Assembly (NCBI GenBank): GCA_001586965.3
Contig: LUCW03000367.1
Coordinates: 62,501 to 101,281, forward strand
Reading direction: 5' to 3'
Source: Sphaeroforma sirkka
Taxonomy: Eukaryota > Opisthokonta > Ichthyosporea > Ichthyophonida
DNA length: 38,781 nt
The notes under the pieces: generated by a model
Database searches by the model: none
What the model was told of the DNA's origin: nothing
The model's input: only the letters and a program-made list of their open reading frames with translations
Made by a program: the position numbers and the translations under genes
Shown here: positions 33,466-38,781 of the stretch, in pieces
How the letters are laid out: each line of letters opens with the position of its first letter
Numbering within the stretch: position 1 is the first letter of the stretch

Positions 33466-34614
33466 CCGATCCTAAAGATATATAGTTCCCACAGGGATGA
33501 CTTCCATTTGAACGCTTCGAATGTATCTTTTTTACTACAGATTTTTTATATTGTTTATGCAAGCTTTTATTTCAATCTGGAGACAGATCTTGACTGCTCA
33601 TGACCAAATTCGGCACACTTATTGACTATCGCGATGCTAGATTGTTTTGTTGTTGTTGTTGAAACTTTTAAATACTAATGCAATTGTTAACTGTATCATA
33701 AATATATTCGCATCGTTTACGTCACATTTGTATTTTGAAATAAATTCGAAAGTTATGTACGACGGAATGCAGTGCTTCAATACTCCCAGTATACTCTGAA
33801 GAACTCTAGAAGCAGTATTACTGGTTTAAAAATTGTACAACTGTGTATGGCAAACTTTTTGTTTTTTTATTGATTTCCATTTTCTTTGGGTTTGTTTTCA
33901 AAAAAACCCATTATATATCTATTGTTAGTTTTGCCGTTTTCCGGTTTTCGCTAGTTTCACTTTCTTGCATTGCGTTTAATATACAGTATGGCATTGATAT
34001 CGATGATTCTGTCTATATTATGGATGTACAGTATATGACATATTCGAATTCAAGACTCGGTCCCTTCGCTGTGCATATCTGAAGACAATTGACCGCTAAT
34101 CCTGCATAAGTATTGATGCTCTTTGAAACATGTTGTAACATTACAACGTCATTGTGTAGTACCGAATATGAATTCAAATTCATAGTACTAGATCACAAGA
34201 TCGATTATACGTTTAGCCCTGACAATCAGGAAGTCTCGCGTGGAATACATATCGTACTTTACTACATTCAGTATATGTTCAGCCCAGGAAACCAGAAAGG
34301 GTTTACAGACTAGCAAAACAAAGCAGATTTGAAGATACAAATAATAGTTCACAGAATTTTACCATTCCACGCGCGGTACAAATAGTACCGTTGCACAGTT
34401 GCACTGAATGGTGTATTTCAATTGGCGTTTGAAGCATTTAGAATATATGTTACTTTGTTGATCATACAATGAACGGTATCAACGATGATCGTGAGCAATT
34501 GATTTCAAAAAACAACAGCCAAACATTCACCACTGTCTTCAAAAGCACTCTCTAAAGGTTTACGCGCTTAATTACCAATCAGCGAGAAAGGACATTGTAC
34601 TAAAGGGATATTTC

Positions 34615-34620
34615 TTTATT
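34615..34620 (-). promoter_or_regulatory. poly-A signal, Cys-rich gene copy 2
   Basis: AATAAA on the minus strand, 72 bases after the stop of copy 2. Confidence 0.55.
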
Positions 34621-34691
34621 ATAGCATGATTCCTTTATATTACAACTCTATGTGCAGCCGCTTCAGAATATATTGCGACTATAATCTAAAC

Positions 34692-35252
34692 TTACTTGCA
34701 GCAATGGGAAGTGCCACATTTGATTGAAGCGTAGTGGCCACATTTGTTAGTGTACCGACAGCATTCAGTGTCGTGCTTGTAACCATGTTTGCACTTGTCA
34801 GATGATATATCGCCACACTTGTAGTAATTGCCTGTAGGATCGTGTGGTCTCGATGGTTTGCGCTTCTCACAACAAGTGTGTTGACTACAGCCAGGCAGCA
34901 CCGATTCACAGTCATCTCCCTTTGCACAGCACTTCTCACGGTCCAATAACTCGAATCCGCGACCGCAGTGAATGTCCGCATCTTTACATTTCTTGGGTTC
35001 ATCGTACTGCTTCTTTTCACAGCATGTGCGTTTGCCACATTCAGGAACCCATGACTTGCAGTAGTCCCCCTTGTCACAGCATTCTTCGCGTGGAATCAGC
35101 TCTTGGTGACGATCGCAATCAACATAAGACTCTTTACAAGTAATAGGGTCGTCGTAGCGAACACTGTTCTTATGGCTGCTGGCATATACTTGGAAGTCGA
35201 GGACTGCAAGACTAGCGACGGCAAGTAGAAGGAAACGATTCATAGCTGACAT
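34692..35252 (-). CDS. Secreted protein with three 8-cysteine modules, copy 2
   Basis: Same 186-residue protein as copy 1, with identical peptide in this frame and in the overlapping non-coding frames, so the DNA is essentially identical across the coding region. Same signal peptide, 24-cysteine layout, TATA box and poly-A distances. Both copies look functional; having two in tandem may raise dosage. Confidence 0.85.
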   Translation of the reverse strand: MSAMNRFLLLAVASLAVLDFQVYASSHKNSVRYDDPITCKESYVDCDRHQELIPREECCDKGDYCKSWVPECGKRTCCEKKQYDEPKKCKDADIHCGRGFELLDREKCCAKGDDCESVLPGCSQHTCCEKRKPSRPHDPTGNYYKCGDISSDKCKHGYKHDTECCRYTNKCGHYASIKCGTSHCCK

Positions 35253-35311
35253 GTTGGTTATTAGCTAGTGCTTTTGTGTGAAATCTGTTCAATATTGTCA
35301 CATGTACGCTG

Positions 35312-35319
35312 TATTTATA
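35312..35319 (-). promoter_or_regulatory. TATA box, Cys-rich gene copy 2
   Basis: TATAAATA on the minus strand, 1854 bases from its counterpart in copy 1. Confidence 0.6.
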
Positions 35320-35744
35320 CCGATCCTAAAGATATATAGTTCCCACAGGGATGACTTCCATTTGAACGCTTCGAATGTATCTTTTACTACAGATTTTTAT
35401 ATTGTTTATGCAAGCTTTTATTTCAATCTGGAGACAGATCTTGACTGCTCATGACCAAATTCGGCACACTTATTGACTATCGCGATGCTAGATTGTTTTG
35501 TTGTTGTTGTTGAAACTTTTAAATACTAATGCAATTGTTAACTGTATCATAAATATATTCGCATCGTTTACGTCACATTTGTATTTTGAAATATATTCGA
35601 AAATTGTACGACGGAATGCAGTGCCTCAATACTCCCAGTATACTCTGATGAACTCTATAAGAAATATTACTGGTTTAAAAATTGTACAACTGTGTGTATA
35701 GCAAACTTTTTGTTTTTTTATTGATTTCCATTTTCTTTGGGTTT

Positions 35745-35948
35745 GGTCACATGTACTCTATACCGATCCTAAAGATATATAGTACGGGATGACTTCCATT
35801 TGAACGCTTCGAGTGTATCTTTTAACTACAGATTTTTATATTGTTTATGCTAGCTTTTACTTCAATCTGGAGACAGATCTTGACTGCTCATGACCAAACT
35901 TGGCACACTTATTGACTATCGCGATGCTAGATTGTTTTTGTTGTTGAA
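35745..35948. repeat. truncated third unit: promoter region only
   Basis: Matches 33441-33660 and 35295-35510 (GTCACATGTAC, CCGATCCTAAAGATATATAG, GGAGACAGATCTTGACTGCT, ATCGCGATGCTAGATTG) but has no gene body. The TATTTATA segment is deleted (CTCTATACC remains), so the core promoter is broken. Confidence 0.85.
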
Positions 35949-36555
35949 AATAGTATGCAACCGTATAATTCCCCAAAACCTCTAAGAAATTCTTGGTCAG
36001 TCATAGTTGGATAATTAGTTGGATAATTTTGGCATACATGCACATGCGCCGTAGTCCACCTACAGACCTTGTTACAGTAATTAAATTACATACCTTCGGA
36101 TACACCTATAAACACTTTATTTAACACTTTGAACTCCTTATGCACCACTGTAATTCATACCCTTGTGCATCTTCATCTACACTGAGCACAATGAAGTGCA
36201 AAATTATCGTAACGTGCACGTGCGGAGACTGTCTGCAACGCACAATTGTCAGCGGTCGTGTTCAGTGTTACAAACATATACACAAACAGCCGCGATGGTA
36301 CAGGGACCGCGCACATAATGATAGCCGTTTTATTGTGGTTGTAGGGCTATTTAGAGGCCTGCACTCATGTGGACCGTCTGCACTCTATATAGTAGTCTAG
36401 GTATTTATAATGTAGGTATAAATAATGTAGGTATCCTTTGTTGAGGAGAATTAGAGAAAAATATACTGTAGTCAGTCCCTCCGGCTATTAACGCATCACC
36501 TACGCGAACATCGTGTCTATAACACTCCATTCTAACATGAGTAGCTGAATACGAC
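35949..36555. other. intergenic gap, nothing firm
   Basis: A plus-strand frame at 36140-36400 has a few cysteines (KCKIIVTCTCGDCLQ) but no signal, splice or family support. Otherwise unremarkable. Confidence 0.4.
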
Positions 36556-36561
36556 TATAAC

Positions 36562-36563
<2 letters not shown>

Positions 36564-36642
<79 letters not shown>

Positions 36643-36715
36643 CGTTGCGTGCATACAATACACCTCCATATATGCATTAGCATATATATATATATATATA
36701 TATAATATATATATG
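36564..36715. repeat. AT microsatellites with a duplicated spacer
   Basis: (AT)n at 36565-36594, 36610-36640 and 36683-36704. The spacer with GCGT, ATACAATACACCTCCATATA and TGCATTA occurs at about 36646-36680 and again after the last tract (36714-36752). Confidence 0.8.
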
Positions 36716-36810
36716 CGTTGAGTGTATACAATACACCTCCATATATGCATTATCATGTACGTCCATCCATCCATCCTTATCCGCACATATCAGCAGTCCA
36801 GTCTACCAGT

Positions 36811-37061
36811 CTACACCTGCACAGTAGGTACTGTATCGCTATCGGAGCATGTAACTGTCAGCAGATTGGTGATGAGCTTAACACGCTCCCCCGCAGTCAT
36901 TTCCAGACCCCCAGCCTCTAGCTGTTTAATGGCCATCTGTGATATAGCCACGGCACCCTGAGAAACGAGCGTGTGCAGTATATTAATAGATAGATATAGA
37001 TGTGTTGTGTGCTTGGCTCGTCAAGATATACATATATAACACATAGGTAGTAGTCACGGCA

Positions 37062-37098
<37 letters not shown>

Positions 37099-38639
37099 CA
37101 ACACATCGGTAATACTCACCCAACCCCTCATAGTGACTACTCAACCCCAAAGTATCTGACACCTCACCTGAACAATGTGCTCGCGTGCGGCAATCATAGC
37201 CTTAGCCTGTTGCTTCTTCAGCATCGCATTGGCCACCTCAGGTGCGTAGTTGAGCTCGTTCAGCTGCATGCTCTGTATGATAGCCCCCGCGGGAGCCACA
37301 GTCTTCTGAAGCGCATCTCGCATAAGGTTGCCTATGTGCTGGCTTTCGTTCTTAAGGGAAGGTTCGTCGCCTTCGGATTCGTAAGGGAATTGACTGACAA
37401 TCTGTTTGAGTGTGGCACTGGCCTGGGTCATGACGTACTCGTTGGGGCTTAGGACGTTGAGCAGCGCTTTCTGTAACGGATGGAAGATAGGGTTGAGCAA
37501 CCATACAGTTGGAGATAGGGTTTTTCGTAAACAATGCAGTTGGAGGATAGGTTTGTAAACAATACAGCTATTTAAAAATAGAGTTGGAGATAGGATTGTT
37601 ACGAACGAGGACTGAATCGAAGAAGTTGGGAGGCACGCAATGAATAAGACGTGTGTGTAGGTGATGACAGGCATGAGCAGGCGGAATGGAATCACACACT
37701 ATGATATCAGAGACAGGGAAGGTGAAAGACAACTCGGTGTGGGACTGAGGAAAGTATTGCCTCGACACATACTACCTTATGAGTGGACACATCGATATCG
37801 TACACAGATAATGAATTGTGTCTATATTGTGTATTGAATTGTATATGATATATTGATATGAACTGTATATGAATTCTATATTGAATTGTATATGAATGTG
37901 TATTTGAACTGTATATGAATCCTGTGTTGGATTGTATATGAATTCTATATTGTATATGAATGAGGGGTATATATCGAGGCGTGAACGTCGAGAATACTAT
38001 GCGCCTGCAGAACACTAGACTATGCACCGAAAATAGCGGCCTTGTATACAATAGGACAGGTGCAGATGCGCACAAACCCTGATGTACTGTACTCAACGAC
38101 CCAACGACCAAGCCAGTACAACACTGTACATGTACACGTGCCGAATCCGGTAATCTACCTACCTTGCTATCTACGAATCTGTAGGTAAGGATGGCCGAGA
38201 CTATGATCGGGTTACCATTGCCATCGAGCACCTTCACATTGGGAATGTCCACACTCTTCTGCGATGTGAGGATGGTGCGGATTTCCCGCCCAAAGCAGTT
38301 GACGAAATGGCACCCTAAATAAGGCAGCGTGCGAAAGATGAGAAGGAGTGCCCGAGCTCAATATTTCAGAACCAGAACCTACCCTGACCTAAATCAGATA
38401 TACTACAATTCAATACACATGCACATGTATGGTGTGCGTGTATACACATCGAGGCGAACAAAAACGTGTGCAAAAGTACACTATGTATATATTCACCTGG
38501 CTCGTCGATGGTGCCTGTGTACGTTCCGTAGTGCAGGATGACCGCCTCTGAGCGTGTGTTAAGCGTAAAGCACGACATAACAGCAGTCAATGGGAAACAT
38601 GCGAAGCCCAGCACATCCGCCACGATGGAACGACCAGCC
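36811..38639 (-). CDS. SPFH/band-7 domain membrane protein, 5' partial
   Basis: Four exons with matching phases: 38639-38497 (2 in, 1 out), 38314-38163 (1 in, 0 out), 37470-37168 (0/0) and 36957-36811 (stop TAG). The first exon shown begins mid-codon, so the start lies beyond the window. Order: a hydrophobic stretch (VADVLGFACFPLTAVMSCFT) that can anchor in the membrane; SPFH strands (RSEAVILHYGTYTGTIDEPG, REIRTILTSQKSVDIPNVKV, PIIVSAILTYRFVDSK); then TQASATLKQIVSQFPYE and a helical region (ELNYAPEVANAMLKKQQAKA, AAREHIVQGAVAISQMAIKQ) ending KLITNLLTVTCSDSD. This matches prohibitin/stomatin-like proteins in bacteria and protists, which oligomerise as membrane scaffolds. Complete over the visible SPFH part, with no missing segments. 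Confidence 0.9.
37062..37095. repeat. (AT)n microsatellite in SPFH intron
   Basis: TA-dinucleotide run in the intron between the last two exons. Confidence 0.85.
37505..37600. repeat. ~30-bp tandem repeats in SPFH intron
   Basis: CAGTTGGAGATAGGGTTTTT, GCAGTTGGAGGATAGG and GAGTTGGAGATAGGATTG with GTAAACAATACAG-type spacers: three degenerate copies. Confidence 0.65.
37810..37965. repeat. TGTATATGAATTCTATATTG minisatellite
   Basis: Imperfect repeats of GAATTGTATATGAA and GAACTGTATATGAAT words through most of 155 bases in the SPFH intron. Confidence 0.7.
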
Positions 38640-38781
38640 CTGTAATAAAACAAGTTGATGTTCGGTTAGGGATATATTATCGAGATGAGCGATGATTGGT
38701 TTCAGTCTGAAATAAGAGCAAGACACAAGGAAGGTGAAGGAATGACGATTGCACGCAAGTTCAGCCTACAGGTACTTATAT

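Larger units (their letters stand above)
32038..33894. repeat. tandem duplication, unit 1
   Basis: First 1.85 kb unit carrying the Cys-rich secreted gene with its promoter and 3' flank. Unit 2 follows directly at offset 1854. Edges are diverged (substitutions and indels in 32041-32725), while the centre is nearly identical. Confidence 0.9.
33895..35744. repeat. tandem duplication, unit 2
   Basis: Second 1.85 kb unit, head-to-tail with unit 1. Shared landmarks: TTGCCGTTTTCCGGTTTTCG near its start, the whole Cys-rich gene, and TTGATTTCCATTTTCTTTGG at its end. Confidence 0.9.

Noticed and set aside
36140..36400. 86-codon plus-strand frame with KCKIIVTCTCGDC
   Set aside because: No homology, splice or promoter evidence; cysteine spacing not repeated; probably chance.

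Overview
This is a nuclear eukaryotic sequence. Its genes are split by GT-AG introns, genes lie on both strands with long intergenic gaps, and poly-A signals (AATAAA) sit downstream of coding regions. There are no operons or prokaryotic signals. Introns and intergenic DNA are loaded with (AT)n, (GT)n and (TA/ATT)n microsatellites, which inflate several introns to 1.5-3 kb. The PP1 phosphatase is close to the animal/fungal type. A holozoan or other opisthokont-related protist (an ichthyosporean, for example) is my best guess, held weakly.

Layout. (1) 22-2415, minus: 3' part of a gene for a disordered RG/PT-rich protein running off the left edge, with a 1.5 kb microsatellite-filled intron. A possible further 5' exon lies at 4924-5029. 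(2) 5841-7124: a transposon-like element with ~40 bp imperfect terminal inverted repeats and sub-terminal palindromes, carrying a Cys-rich (FYVE/PHD-like spacing) reading frame. (3) 7841-12321, minus: three-exon PIG3/zeta-crystallin-like quinone oxidoreductase, with a 3 kb repeat-filled intron and a suspicious one-base A-run discrepancy. (4) 12.4-15.5 kb: intergenic, with minisatellites, a short TTTAGGG telomere-like tract and an RNA-like double hairpin. (5) 15619-16691, plus: two-exon gene with two near-identical Ada-like zinc-binding modules. (6) 19503-26641, plus: complete seven-exon PP1 catalytic subunit; intron 3 contains two decayed copies of the start of exon 4. (7) 28674-30152, minus: multi-exon gene resembling the fungal DUF7918 family, with an in-frame TGA. 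(8) 32.04-35.95 kb: a 1.85 kb tandem duplication, each copy carrying an identical secreted 24-cysteine protein gene, plus a third promoter-only fragment. (9) 36811-38639, minus: SPFH/band-7 (prohibitin/stomatin-like) membrane protein gene whose first exon lies beyond the right edge.

The genes do not form one pathway: housekeeping genes (PP1, oxidoreductase, SPFH) are interspersed with lineage-specific ones. The least familiar material is the duplicated 8-cysteine-module secreted protein, the tandem Ada-like module protein, the TIR element with its Cys-rich frame, and the pseudo-exon ladder in PP1. Exon models were built by hand from splice consensus, phase agreement and protein continuity; none is supported by transcripts.
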